The notes: generated by a model not told the origin, from the sequence alone. 64,000 nucleotides of DNA from CATOSP01 sp965237775 (GCA_965237775.1 OZ250155.1:1054001-1118000); one strand, 5' to 3'. Shown: positions 25,089 through 34,043, numbered from the stretch's first letter. Made by a program: numbers and translations.

Positions 25089-25856
25089 CGTTAGTTGCTG
25101 ACAGTATCGTAGAGCGTCAACATAATTTTCGGCTCATTTCTGGCTTGGAATTGACATGGGCTCCTGGTCGCCACCTTCCGTCCTTCTGTTCGGCGAGCGT
25201 TGCCGCTTATGCAAGAGTGAGCAAAGCTACTGTTGACGCTCCACGGCTGTAGCACACGGGAATTCTCCAGATTTGGACAGTCTCCGCCGGGTCGAGTCAG
25301 GCCCTTCCGTACCAGTTCTCCAGGGTGGCCGCTCCGAGCCGGCGGGGCATGACCCACGGCAACCGGCCTGGGTGGCAATCGTTATAGTCCCACTGTGCCG
25401 GCCCCAGCAACGCCTTTCTGATCGTGTGCCATCTGTCAGGCATCCTGGGTTGCACAGGGGGAACCGCCCCCGGCGGGCACGGCGGCAACTCCCTCAGGTC
25501 CGGTAAGATTCTGACCGGACCAACTGCCCACGTCCGTGGCCGGAGACCTCAGACCGTGCGCGTCAGCGCACATCGGAATGACCCCATCCAGCCGGCGCCC
25601 TTGTCCCTGAGACGGTGGGCGCCGGCCTTTGCGTCCCCGTCGAGCAGACGGTTTCAGACCTGGCGGTGGACCCCCCGCCGGGTGTTGACACGTCCCATGC
25701 GTGCCGGGGGACACGGCAGTCATCGACACTTAATCACATTCCCGGCCTGCAGCCGGCATCCCTCACCCTGGCCGCCATCACCCGGCCCATTGCCGCGGAG
25801 CAACGGCCGCTTCCCCCGGACCCAACGGTCAAGACACAGATACCCGGAGATACGAC
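25089..25856. other. Gene-free stretch with conserved block
   Basis: No confident gene. 25448-25544 resembles the block upstream of the helicase (21054-21149). A short minus-strand string PRRLGAATLENWYGRA (near 25300) is like a recombinase or transposase HTH but is only ~17 codons long. Confidence 0.4.
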
Positions 25857-26237
25857 ATGGAACCAGAACAACCGACCGGGAAACTCGGCCCCTGCCCCAA
25901 GTGCGGCGGAACCCTGGCCTGCGGGGAGGACCGGTACGGCCCCTACGTCACGTGCCTGCACTGCGGAAAACTCTTCGACCTGCTGGCTGCCCCGCATGGC
26001 GTGCCCCCGGAGAAACCGGACTTCCCTCCATCCCGCACGGTGCGAAACCGCGGGAGGCTGACCGGGCCCATGACCCGGGACCGCCGGGAGATGTACCGGG
26101 AGTGGTGCGCCGTCATCCGGAAGGAGGGACTGACGGTCAACCAGGCTGCAGAGCGGTTCGGCGTCAGCTATGGCACTATCTACCGGATCCTCCACCGGTA
26201 CAAGCCCGAGCCCGGTCAACCCTGGGAACCCGGCTAG
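25857..26237 (+). CDS. Zinc-ribbon plus HTH protein
   Basis: 126 residues. The N-terminal ribbon GPCPKCGGTLACGEDRYGPY, VTCLHCGK holds two C-x-x-C pairs. The C-terminal helix-turn-helix RREMYREWCAVIRKEG, LTVNQAAERFGVSYGTIYRI resembles resolvase/IS630-type HTH domains. It is probably a small DNA-binding regulator or mobile-element accessory protein. It shares a conserved leader block with the D5-like helicase, suggesting the same replicon. No catalytic motif. Confidence 0.75.
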   Translation: MEPEQPTGKLGPCPKCGGTLACGEDRYGPYVTCLHCGKLFDLLAAPHGVPPEKPDFPPSRTVRNRGRLTGPMTRDRREMYREWCAVIRKEGLTVNQAAERFGVSYGTIYRILHRYKPEPGQPWEPG

Positions 26238-26239
26238 GC

Positions 26240-26417
26240 GAACGGCATCGACACCGGAAGAGACATGGGCTGCCTCAGCAGCGTCGCCGCGTTCACAGAC
26301 CACGATGATGAGTTTGGAAATCTTCGGATCCGGGCCCACGCTACTCCACAATCGGTGACGGCGCCGTGTCCCCGCGTCACGGCTTCCCGAAGCGGCCCCC
26401 GAACGCCCGAAGGCCTT
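26240..26417. other. Intergenic left flank of IS607 C1
   Basis: Short non-coding stretch ending at the GG that starts element C1. Nothing recognisable. Confidence 0.4.
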
Positions 26418-26444
26418 GGATTGAACCGGTAATCTGAGTAACAA

Positions 26445-27038
26445 ATGATAACAGTGGCAAGTAGCAATTACATACGCCTGTCGCAATGGGCGGCCCAGCA
26501 TGGCATGCACCGCATGACGGCGTGGCGACACTACAGCGCCGGCGCCCTGCCGCGGGAACTCCAGCCCAAGAAGACCGGCAACATCATCTACGTCCTTACC
26601 AATCCCGATGCTCCGGCTGGACGGACCGTGGGCTATGCCCGGGTGAGCAGCGCCGAGCGGAAGCCACACCTGGAGAACCAGGCCAACCGCCTGTGGGCCC
26701 ATGCCGGAGAGAACGGCATCCCGCTTGACGAAGTGGTTTCTGATATCGCCAGCGGGCTGAACGACCGCAGGCCCAAGCTGCCCAAGCTGCTGGGGGCCCC
26801 CGCAGTGCATACTGTGGTCGTAGAGCATCGGGAACGATTGGCCCGATTTGGTGCCGGCACGGTAGACGTAATGCTGCAGGCGCGCGGAGGCGCGCTGATA
26901 GTGATTGACGACGCCGAGGCGCCCGACGATCCGGTGCGGGACATGACCGGGATCCTGACCTGCTTCTGCGCCCGTCTGTACGGCAAACGCTCCGCCGCCA
27001 ACCGGGAGCGGAGGGCGATGGAGGTGGTCAGTGGCTGA
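26445..27038 (+). CDS. tnpA: IS607 TnpA serine recombinase (lineage C)
   Basis: 197 residues; GTG 26454 is an equally good start that matches C2. The HTH RLSQWAAQHGMHRMTAWRHY, SAGALPRELQPKK is followed by VGYARVSSAERKPHLENQAN (nucleophile ~Ser68) and EHRERLARFGAGTVDVMLQA. Same domain plan as lineages A and B but clearly diverged. Its 3' end overlaps tnpB by eight bases, so expression is coupled. Confidence 0.92.
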   Translation: MITVASSNYIRLSQWAAQHGMHRMTAWRHYSAGALPRELQPKKTGNIIYVLTNPDAPAGRTVGYARVSSAERKPHLENQANRLWAHAGENGIPLDEVVSDIASGLNDRRPKLPKLLGAPAVHTVVVEHRERLARFGAGTVDVMLQARGGALIVIDDAEAPDDPVRDMTGILTCFCARLYGKRSAANRERRAMEVVSG

Positions 27039-28374
27039 GTTGCCGGGCAAGAAGCGCAAGCAACCCAGTTCATGCCCTGAAGGTTGGGTGCCGGCCGCCA
27101 TCGTGGTGCAAGCGGAACTCACCCACCGGCAGGAACGGCACGCCCGGCGCTGCGTGGGCATCGCCCGCTTCGTGTACAACCGCATGGTGGCCAACGACCA
27201 AGCCAGCCGTGCTGTGGACGTATGGCTCACGCCCCACGAACTGGAGAAGGAGTTCAACGCCGCCAAGCGGCTAAATCCGTCGCTTGCCTTCGTGACCGAG
27301 GTCGGCAAGTTCGTGGCCCAGGGCGCGTGGCGCAGCTACCGGAACGCCCGTTCCCGCTGGCTGAACAAAGAGTTGCAAGCCCGCCGACCGGTCTTCCACA
27401 AGAAGAACCGCACCGGCGCCGGATCATTCCTGGCCGCGTCGGGAGTGAACCGTATCCGCTGCGATGGCCACCGGCGCATCCGGTTACCCTACCTGGGCAG
27501 CGTCAGGATGACCCGCAAATTGCCGGACGGCATCCCCTACGAGGTGAGCGTTAAGAGACAAAACGGACGCTGGTACGTCAGCGTCGCCTACTGGAAAACG
27601 CCTGCGTTACCGCCCCAACGAGAAACCCAATCGGTGGGCGGCGTGGACGTGGGCATCAGTCCCCTGGCAGTGGACAGCGGCGGAGCGCATCCCGACCCCA
27701 AAGCCCACTATCAGCCGGTCCGGACTGCCAACGGCCAGTGGCGCTACCCCAACCCAAGGGGCTACGCCAAGGCCCTCAAGGCGCTGACCCGCTGGCAGCG
27801 GGCCCAAGCCCGCCGGACGCCGGGCAGCCGGGGCTGGTGGGAGGCGCAACGCCGCATTGACCGTGCCCACCGCCGGGCCAAGGGGCTGCGCGACAACGCC
27901 CACCACCACGTGAGCCGGGCGTTGGTCCGGAAGTACCACACCCTGGGCATCGAGACCCTCAACGTCTCCGGCATGATCCGGGCTGGTCTGCGGTCCAAGG
28001 CCCTGGCCGACGCCGGAATGTCCGGCCTGCTCCACCAGGTCCGCTACAAGGCCCAGTGGTACGGTACACAGACCGTGGAAGCCGTCCAGTGGTATCCCGG
28101 CAGCAAGACCTGCTCGGTCTGCGGAGCGGTGAACGGAGATCTTCAGCGAGAACCGGATTGGGACTGCCCTGAATGCGGCTCCCATCACGATAGGAACGAA
28201 AACGCAGCTCGCAATCTGCTAAAACTTGCGCTACTCGCGGTAGGCGAGGATGTAATGCTCCCGGACGGGAAGGCGCTGGCCGACGGCGATTCCGTCATCG
28301 GTGAAACCGGCCCGGAGGAAGGGAGAACCAAGCAGGCGATGACGGTTGCACCGCAACTCACGCTGGCGGCGTAA
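27031..28374 (+). CDS. tnpB: TnpB RNA-guided nuclease (lineage C, canonical)
   Basis: 447 residues with all classical parts: RuvC-I GGVDVGISPLAVDSGG (Asp ~205), RuvC-II LGIETLNVSGMI (Glu ~308), zinc ribbon CSVCG and CPECG, and RuvC-III HDRNENAARNLLKL (Asp ~386). Expected to cut DNA guided by an omega RNA whose scaffold spans the end of this gene. The last ~170 nt of coding sequence are nearly identical in C1, C2 and C3, consistent with RNA-level constraint. Translation is probably coupled to tnpA. The most complete nuclease of the three lineages. Confidence 0.92.
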   Translation: MAELPGKKRKQPSSCPEGWVPAAIVVQAELTHRQERHARRCVGIARFVYNRMVANDQASRAVDVWLTPHELEKEFNAAKRLNPSLAFVTEVGKFVAQGAWRSYRNARSRWLNKELQARRPVFHKKNRTGAGSFLAASGVNRIRCDGHRRIRLPYLGSVRMTRKLPDGIPYEVSVKRQNGRWYVSVAYWKTPALPPQRETQSVGGVDVGISPLAVDSGGAHPDPKAHYQPVRTANGQWRYPNPRGYAKALKALTRWQRAQARRTPGSRGWWEAQRRIDRAHRRAKGLRDNAHHHVSRALVRKYHTLGIETLNVSGMIRAGLRSKALADAGMSGLLHQVRYKAQWYGTQTVEAVQWYPGSKTCSVCGAVNGDLQREPDWDCPECGSHHDRNENAARNLLKLALLAVGEDVMLPDGKALADGDSVIGETGPEEGRTKQAMTVAPQLTLAA

Positions 28375-28392
28375 CCATCGTTACTCATTTGG

Positions 28393-28534
28393 AATACCCT
28401 TCACGTTCTGCCCTGTCGATGAGTTCTCCGTTTCTGAGAGTTTCCCATTCTCTATCCGCCACTGTGTCGCAGGCATGACCGGTGAGATGCTGTCTGAGGG
28501 GCCGCAGCGTTCCATGGTCAAACAGGATTTTCAA
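28393..28534 (-). pseudogene. DUF5615 PIN-like toxin, 3' end removed by IS607 C1
   Basis: A TTG start at 28534 overlaps the antitoxin stop. The frame reads KILFDHGTLRPLRQHLTGH, ACDTVADREWETLRNGEL, IDRAERE and ends at the IS607 GG junction. This matches the N-terminal half of DUF5615 PIN-like proteins, the usual partner of DUF433. The C-terminal half with further acidic residues is missing, so the toxin is inactive. Confidence 0.8.
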
Positions 28535-28766
28535 TGCTGTTCACCGGTGCGGATGTTTTCAGGGAGTCGGCCACGTGTTGCAGTACGGCCTTGACCTTCC
28601 ATTTATCCACGGGGTGGAACCATTCCATGAATTCTTCCACGGTAGCGCCGCTCTCCGGGTTATCGAAGAGGGAATACACCGGGAGCCGGGTTCCGGTGAA
28701 CAGCCAATCGCCGCTGTGCATACCCGGGATACTTTCGACGCCGGGGCAGGTGCTCCAGTCGATCAT
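28518..28766 (-). CDS. DUF433 antitoxin-like protein
   Basis: 82 residues: WSTCPGVESIPGMHSGDWLF, TGTRLPVYSLFDN, GATVEEFMEWF, WKVKAVLQHVADSL. This is the DUF433 (VapB-like) layout, a small winged-helix DNA-binding protein that usually precedes a DUF5615 toxin. The toxin overlaps it and is truncated, so this is an orphan antitoxin, free of the selective pressure for retention but also harmless. Confidence 0.88.
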   Translation of the reverse strand: MIDWSTCPGVESIPGMHSGDWLFTGTRLPVYSLFDNPESGATVEEFMEWFHPVDKWKVKAVLQHVADSLKTSAPVNSIENPV

Positions 28767-29016
28767 TCTTACACTTCCTTGTCAGAGTTGGTCCAGGTTT
28801 CTGACCCTGCCTCTACGCTGCTCGAGGTCTGAATGTTTTTTCAAACGTGATCTCATAGGGACCGTGGGTGAACTGGAACAGTTGCCAACATTGCCAACCC
28901 GCGGTCGAACCACTTACGAGGGGCCCGGACTGCATGTATCCGATCAGGAGAAGGTATGACTTGACGGGCTACCGTGCCAGCCAAGCTCTGTTGGCTACAC
29001 AGGATGCGTCGTTGGT
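28767..29016. other. Intergenic region, unrecognised short frame
   Basis: A plus-strand frame ends with GELEQLPTLPTRGRTTYEGP and LHVSDQEKV before a stop at ~28959. It has codon-like character but no start near it and no family I recognise. It may be the tail of a lost gene. Confidence 0.3.
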
Positions 29017-29643
29017 TCACTCAGGACTTGGCGTCCGGTCTTCCAGCGGATGCCAGTACACCGCCCCGGACTCCACCGCCTCCGTCGCCTCCCTGTCGTT
29101 CCTGACGCTGGCCACGGCGGCCTGCGCCGCCTTCCCGGTGAACCGGGTGATGAGTCCGGCGTTCCGGACGGCCCGGTTGCAGTCCCTGCGGTCGGCCGTG
29201 AAGGAGACCTCCATCGCTATGTACTTGGTGTCGGTCCCGTCCGTCGCTTCGATCACCAGGTCGGCGTTCCTGAAGCTGCGTCCTACGTCCCTGGGAAGGG
29301 TGTTTCCTGCCATGTCGCTCAGGTCACCGGCACTCAGGGTCCGGACGAACTCCAGGCCCATGTCGGAGGCTATCCCCTGGGCGTCCTGGACCGTGCGGGT
29401 CCTAGCGAAGTCTCCCTGCATGGTGCCGCTGTCGCCCTCCATGCGGTCCAGCCGGATATCTATGCGGTCCAGCCGGGCATCTATTTTCGCATGCCTCGTT
29501 CTCTGCTCCTCCACGAAGGCGTCGAACTTCACCGGGAGTTGCAGCAGTTCGTCCCCTAGGATCTGGGTGCGCACAGCTTCCCGCTAGGCCGGGTTGTTCC
29601 TGAGCGCCTCAAGGAAGTCGTCCTGGTTGTTGATGGTCGTCAT
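29017..29643 (-). pseudogene. Coiled-coil plus nuclease-like protein with an internal TAG
   Basis: From ATG 29643 it reads MTTINNQDDFLEALRNNPA, TAG, then REAVRTQILGDELLQLPVKF. A coiled coil follows (RHAKIDARLDRIDIRLDRME), then DAQGIASDMGLEFVRTL, NADLVIEATDGTDTKYIAME, NAGLITRFTGKAAQAAVAS, and it ends near GAVYWHPLED. The hydrophobic-E/D pattern resembles PD-(D/E)XK-like proteins with an N-terminal coiled coil common in Chloroflexota and cyanobacteria (recollection). The TAG falls where a Trp would be expected. Possibly expressed from an internal Met, otherwise dead. Confidence 0.55.
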
Positions 29644-29651
29644 GGCGCGGA

Positions 29652-30200
29652 TTATACCCCGTTCTCACCCGGCTGGCCTGCCTGGCCAGTAGTGCCTCCT
29701 GGTACACTTGGTGGATTCCCTGTGGCCGCGGCCCTTCTCTTGTCGTCGCTGCGTCTGCGGGACTGCCGGTGGGCCTCAGCGCAGTCTGGGCAGCGGGTCT
29801 CGCCAAGTATGGCGGGCTTGCTGCAGTTCCGGCACTTGCCCGTCTCCCTAGCTTTCTGCCGCTCTTCCTGGGCGCGGCGCCGGTGGTACTCCCTGCGCTC
29901 CGGGGTCCTGTTCCTGGCCTGTTCGCACCCCCGGCGTTGCAGTAGCTTGGCCTCCTGCGTTGCCGGGCCACTGCTGCTGGTTTCCCGCCTGTTCTCATCG
30001 GGCTGCGGCGAGTGGTCCGGTTTCTGCTTCTTGAGAGAGGGTTTTGTGTAGGGTTTGGGAGGCTCTTTCGCCTTTTGCGCTTTCCGGGCTGGCTGTTTGA
30101 CTATCTCAGGACGCGGTCGGGTTTTGGCCTTCTTGCCCCTGCGTATAGGCTCCGGCAACAGGATGGTCTGGTAAAAGGTGTGTGTTTTTGAGGGGTCCAT
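29652..30200 (-). CDS. Basic zinc-finger protein, unknown function
   Basis: About 182 residues from MDPSKTHTFYQTILLPEP. A long Lys/Pro/Arg-rich middle is followed by CRNCSKPAILGETRCPDC, a treble-clef-like pair of C-x-x-C motifs, then a basic helix AHRQSRRRSDDKRR. The composition suggests nucleic-acid binding. It lies just downstream (minus strand) of the coiled-coil pseudogene. No family is named with confidence. Confidence 0.45.
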   Translation of the reverse strand: MDPSKTHTFYQTILLPEPIRRGKKAKTRPRPEIVKQPARKAQKAKEPPKPYTKPSLKKQKPDHSPQPDENRRETSSSGPATQEAKLLQRRGCEQARNRTPERREYHRRRAQEERQKARETGKCRNCSKPAILGETRCPDCAEAHRQSRRRSDDKRRAAATGNPPSVPGGTTGQAGQPGENGV

Positions 30201-30206
30201 CGCCGC

Positions 30207-30360
30207 CGGACAGAGGTCCTGCTCGTCGGCAAACTGCTGCAAACGGTCCTGACCGACGAGAACATCTCCAGGGTGCTGTCCGTGGCAAACGACCCCCAGC
30301 GGTACGACGAAGCACGCGCACATAGACTGACCAGGCAGGACCTACAGGAGGTCAGGGAAA
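30207..30360 (+). pseudogene. Serine recombinase C-terminal fragment
   Basis: Frame: EVLLVGKLLQTVLTDENISR, VLSVANDPQRYDEARAHRLT. Homologous to the middle of the minus-strand fragment at 32187-32642. Cut at 30361 by IS607 fragment C3. Confidence 0.5.
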
Positions 30361-30894
30361 AACCGTGCCCACCGCCGGGCAAAGGGGCTGCGCGACAACG
30401 CCCACCACCACGTGAGCCGGGCGTTGGTCCGGAAGTACCACACCCTGGGCATCGAGACACTCAACGTCTCCGGCATGATCCGGGCTGGCCTGCAGTCCAA
30501 GGCCCTGGCCGACGCCGGAATGTCCGGCCTGCTCCACCAGGTCCGCTACAAGGCCCAGTGGTACGGTACACAGATGGTGGAAGCCGACCAGTGGTTTCCC
30601 AGCAGCAAGACCTGCTCCGTCTGCGGAGCGGTGAACGGAGATCTTCAGCGAGAACCGGATTGGGACTGCCCTGAATGCGGCTCCCATCACGACCGGAACG
30701 AAAACGCAGCTCGCAATCTGCTAAAACTTGCGCTACTCGCGGTAGGCGAGGATGTAATGCTCCCGGACGGGAAGGCGCTGGCCGACGGCGATTTCGTCAT
30801 CGGTGAAACCGGCCCGGAGGAAGGGAGAACCAAGCAGGCGATGACGGTTACACCACAGTTCACGTTGGCGGTGTAACCGTTGTTGCCCATTTGG
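30361..30894 (+). mobile_element. tnpB: IS607 lineage C fragment (C3): 3' part of tnpB and right end
   Basis: The frame 30412-30876 reproduces TnpB from the RuvC-II region (LGIETLNVSGMI) through the zinc ribbon (CSVCG, CPECG) and RuvC-III (DRNENAARNLLK) to the stop, then the right end CATTTGG at 30894. tnpA and the first ~290 tnpB codons are absent. The retained part is what encodes an omega RNA, so this may be a guide-RNA-only relic. Confidence 0.85.
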
Positions 30895-30969
30895 ATAACC
30901 CTATCGCAACGTCCCCGGCGCAGTCAGGCCATTCCTCCGCCGCATTTGCGACTCTCGAGCTCCCCGCCC

Positions 30970-31188
30970 CGAGCAGGAACTCACTCAAGATATTCTCGCC
31001 ATCCTCCACACCTTCAGTTGCCGACTCCACGGCCTGCGCCGGTACCGAAACGCAATCAGGGCGGATCCGGGTTTATCCTGCGAAGGCACAGCGCCGGACG
31101 CTCAGGCTGAGGTTCGACACCGCCCGGTGTTGTTACAACGAAACGATAGCCCGGCTGAAGCGGACCGGAGAAGCTGCCAACTGGAAGG
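30970..31188 (+). mobile_element. IS607 lineage A fragment (A3)
   Basis: Sequence homologous to the tnpA 3' end (EQELTQDILAILHTF) and the tnpB 5' end (RIRVYPAKAQRRTLRL, NETIARLKRTGEAANWKA) of A1/A2, cut on both sides. Confidence 0.75.
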
Positions 31189-31258
31189 CTGTCCTGATTG
31201 TCCGTATTCTGCCCTCATCAGCATATCGCCTGAGGTCTGAGATGGACACGGCCTCCGT

Positions 31259-31978
31259 TTATCCTTCTTCGTCCCTTCGCGCCAGTTCTGCCTCCAGCTC
31301 CCTGACCCGGGCCTCGGCTGCCAGCCTGGCTTCCTGTTCGGCTAGCCTGGCTTCCTGTTCGGCCAGCCTGGCTTCCCTCTCCTGCTCGAAGGTGGGTATT
31401 TCCCGCTCTGTCCGTGGGTCGCGCCAACGGAGTTCGCCGTGTTCCCACCGGACCAGGAGACCCAACGCGGCGCTGTAGCCCTGTAGGACTCCGACCTCGA
31501 CCTCCTCGACGGCGATTGGCTCGTATTGGCCGTCCACCAGCCTGTCCCCGGCCAGCCTGCTCCCGTGGAAGTCGCCGGTTTCGTCGAACCGCCAATATTC
31601 CGGGATGCCCAGCGCCGCGTATCGGGCCGGTTTGTCTTCAACATCGTTCTTGCCGGTTCTCTCCGAGGCTATCTCCATTACCAGGTCCGGAGGCTTGCCC
31701 TGCCTGGATATGACGTAGCCGTTGTCCTGCCGGTATAGCGCCGGGTCCGAGTTGAAGGAGATGAGCATGTCGGGCGCGATTCGCTGGTTGGACGGCGTTC
31801 CCGGCACAGGAACGATGTATCTTTCCCCCGACACGATGGTGGTTTCGGAGTTGCCGAGATACTGAATCAGGTGGTGCAGATTGCCGTTCTCGCCGAGATG
31901 TTGGACGCTGGTCATATCGTCTGGCTCGCGCTCCGGCGGGTCCGGGAGTGGAAGGAGCGTTTGAGGCTTGGTGGTCAT
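31259..31978 (-). CDS. Uma2-family (DUF820) putative endonuclease
   Basis: 239 residues. After MTTKPQTLLPLPDPPEREPD comes a PD-(D/E)XK-like core: RIAPDMLISFNSDP, GKPPDLVMEIASERTGKND, KPARYAALGIPEYWRFDE, GSRLAGDRLVDGQYEPI. A C-terminal coiled coil is made of heptad-like repeats of AEQEARL. Uma2 proteins are abundant in Chloroflexota and cyanobacteria and are predicted nucleases of unknown biological role. A second full copy is at 44407-45192 and an N-terminal fragment at 60669. Confidence 0.88.
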   Translation of the reverse strand: MTTKPQTLLPLPDPPEREPDDMTSVQHLGENGNLHHLIQYLGNSETTIVSGERYIVPVPGTPSNQRIAPDMLISFNSDPALYRQDNGYVISRQGKPPDLVMEIASERTGKNDVEDKPARYAALGIPEYWRFDETGDFHGSRLAGDRLVDGQYEPIAVEEVEVGVLQGYSAALGLLVRWEHGELRWRDPRTEREIPTFEQEREARLAEQEARLAEQEARLAAEARVRELEAELARRDEEG

Positions 31979-32186
31979 GTCTGACCTCTCAGGCTAGCGC
32001 CTTTGGTGGATGACGAAACTTGCCGTGTCCCCGTCGGGATGGGTTTTGTACTGTTCCAGGTTCCCGAATTTCGGATACGGGCCTGCCCGAACAGTATTCA
32101 TCAGGAGCGATGGGACAATGTTACCCACGCGCTCGGGGTCTCTGCAAGTATCGGGGATGCCTCACATGAGTTGCCATAGGCGGCGG
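31979..32186. other. Intergenic, no recognisable gene
   Basis: Non-coding stretch upstream of the Uma2 gene (minus strand). Its promoter probably lies here, but no clear -35/-10 pair was identified. Confidence 0.35.
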
Positions 32187-32642
32187 TCAGGTCCCCGTGG
32201 TTGTCCACCAGGCGAGTATTTCCGCCGGCAGGTCTATTTCCTGCCGGCGCATGCCCGCCAGGGGACTGTCCTCCGGCAGCGGGATGGAGTAGCCGATGAC
32301 AGCCTTTTCGCCGTGGACCTGTATCCCGGCGATGAACCTGCCCAGGAATTCCCTGCTCTCCGCGGTTCTGCCCGCTGCCAGTACAAGGCGCTCTGGGTTT
32401 TCCATGAGCTCCTGCCCGGTCAGCCTGTGTTCGCATGCTTCATCGTAGCGGTGGGGGTCGTTTGCCACGTCTAGCACCCTGGAGATCTTCTCGCCGGTCA
32501 GGACCGTTTGCAGCATCTTGCCGATGAGCAGGACCTCTGCGGCGCGGGCGTGCAGCCGCTGCGCCTTGCACCGGCTCCAGCCTTTGCCTGGTCCCGGCCG
32601 CCAGGCGCAGCGGGATTCCTGACCGCTGTAGACTAGCCGCAT
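32187..32642 (-). pseudogene. Probable large serine recombinase, C-terminal remnant
   Basis: Reads EVLLIGKMLQTVLTGEKISR, VLDVANDPHRYDEACEHRLT, LGRFIAGIQVHGEKAVIGY, SIPLPEDSPLAGMRRQEIDL. The closing strands (I-x-V-x-G-x-x-A-x-I-x-Y-x-x-P-L-P) are like the end of site-specific serine recombinases. The catalytic and zinc domains are not present. The family call is moderate: it rests on the C-terminal pattern. Confidence 0.45.
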
Positions 32643-32670
32643 CCATAGTGGCCAGCCTATGTCCGTGTAC

Positions 32671-32694
32671 CCTCGTTTTCACGAGGGCAGGCTC
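32671..32694 (-). repeat. AGCCTG-hairpin micro-insertion H4
   Basis: Minus strand: AGCCTG, CCCTCGT-GAAA-ACGAGGG, a fully Watson-Crick 7-bp stem with GAAA loop. It sits in an ISAs1-like transposase fragment. Confidence 0.75.
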
Positions 32695-32873
32695 TGTTGC
32701 AGGTGCGGCCACCCTTCCCCCACCGTTCCGGCGCTGCCCGCATAGCTGTTCAACTCCGGGTCGGCCAGGGCCCACTGTTCCCGCCGCTCCAGGCACCCGT
32801 GACGCTGCTTGGGCCAAGCATCCACCCACACCTTCAGCGTTGCCCCGCGCTCCGCCAATCCCGCCTTTGCCAC
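32679..32873 (-). pseudogene. ISAs1-like transposase fragment
   Basis: Reads GLAERGATLKVWVDAWPKQ, RHGCLERREQWALADPELN and ends GEGWPHLQ at hairpin H4. The R-x-E-R-R-x-x-W-A-L motif resembles the middle of ISAs1 transposases. Only ~60 codons remain. Confidence 0.55.
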
Positions 32874-32906
32874 CGGGACACCATTGGCCCCAGGACGATT
32901 GCAAAG

Positions 32907-34043
32907 TCAGGAGGCTCGACCGTAGAGGCGGTCGATGGTCTGCGTTGGGCGGAAGACGCAGGTCTTGGCTCGCAAGGGCATGGACATCCGGGGAGGGAAC
33001 CATCCTTCCAGGCGCAGGGCGTTCAGTTCGGTGTTGACCAGGGTGGCGAATACCTCCCCCAACCCCGGACGGCGCAGCGTGTGCACGTCCTCATCCCAGC
33101 TGCGGTCCTTCACGTGATATTGGCTGTTCTCAATGCTCCAGTGGTTGCGCAAGAGCCGAAGCAACTCTTCCGGGCCGCACTGGCGCGAACTCAGGCTGGT
33201 CAGCAGATACCAGCGCTCTCTCCCCACCTCCCCAGTGGCTATATCCACCGTCTCCTTCTCTACCATGGCCCCTTGCCGCGCCCCAGGAAATCCCAAATCA
33301 TCCCGGATATAGCCGGCCAGCAGGTCATCGGCCCAAATCCGCCGCCTTTCGATTACACCCGCTTTTTCCCCAGGGTCTCCGCCTTAGGCTCCCCCAGTTC
33401 CTCCGGGGCAAACCCGTCTGCTAAAGCGGCCAGCGCTTCAGGCTGGTTTCCCTTGATTCGCACCAGGTAGTCCCGTCCGTGGCTGACTATGGCCTGGCAC
33501 AGGTCCCGCTCCGCATACAGAGCATCCTATGGTCAGCAGCCGCAGGCCGGGATAATCCTCGAACAGTTGGCCCAGTTGCTCCCGCAACACCCCGGGTTCA
33601 TACTGCTTCTCCACCGTCGGCCACTGGGCCAGGCACAGCTTCAGGTCATGGGCCAGCACATTCACCATCATCAGGGGATTCCCACCAGCATCCTCCGGCT
33701 GCTTGGCCCACTTGCCGTCCACCGAGGCATTCAGCTCCTGCTCCGCCACCACGCGGGTCACCCAGCCGGTCAGGGCCCCCTGCAACTGCTCATACGAGAC
33801 CCCTGCCAGGGTTCGGGAGATAGTGGTGGCGTGGGGCGGATGGTCCCGAATAAACCCCAGAGGCTCCTTCAGCATCGGCCAGTGCATCCTGGCGAACATG
33901 GCGATGTGGGCCATGGTGGTCTGACCACAGACCAAGCCCAGCAGGGTCAGCCGCAGAGCCTGCCCTCGTGAAAACGGGGGATGGCTTGAAAGGGATGCCG
34001 GACTCCCCTGGCCCTCCTGGGGTCCGCCACCTGCTCCAAGCAC
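32907..34043 (-). pseudogene. ISAs1-family transposase, frameshifted and hairpin-interrupted
   Basis: The N-terminal part reads RLTLLGLVCGQTTMAHIAMF, ATTISRTLAGVSYEQLQGAL, SVDGKWAKQPEDAGGNPLMM (first Asp), VNVLAHDLKLCLAQWPTVEK. The C-terminal frame reads YLLTSLSSRQCGPEELLRLL, RNHWSIENSQYHVKDRSWDE (catalytic Glu region), ALRLEGWFPP. A frameshift separates the halves around 33440. Near the N-terminus hairpin H5 adds HPPFSRGQAL between the leader and RLTLLG. Inactive. Confidence 0.75.
33957..33980 (+). repeat. AGCCTG-hairpin micro-insertion H5
   Basis: AGCCTG, CCCTCGT-GAAA-ACGGGGG: 7-bp stem (one T-G pair) with GAAA loop, in the N-terminal part of the ISAs1 transposase. Confidence 0.75.

Larger units (their letters stand above)
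26418..28392 (+). mobile_element. IS607-type element, lineage C, copy C1
   Basis: Begins at GG (26418) ahead of tnpA and ends at CATTTGG (28392). Copies C2 and C3 also agree up to CATTTGG and diverge soon after. It cuts a DUF5615 toxin gene at its right junction. Confidence 0.85.
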
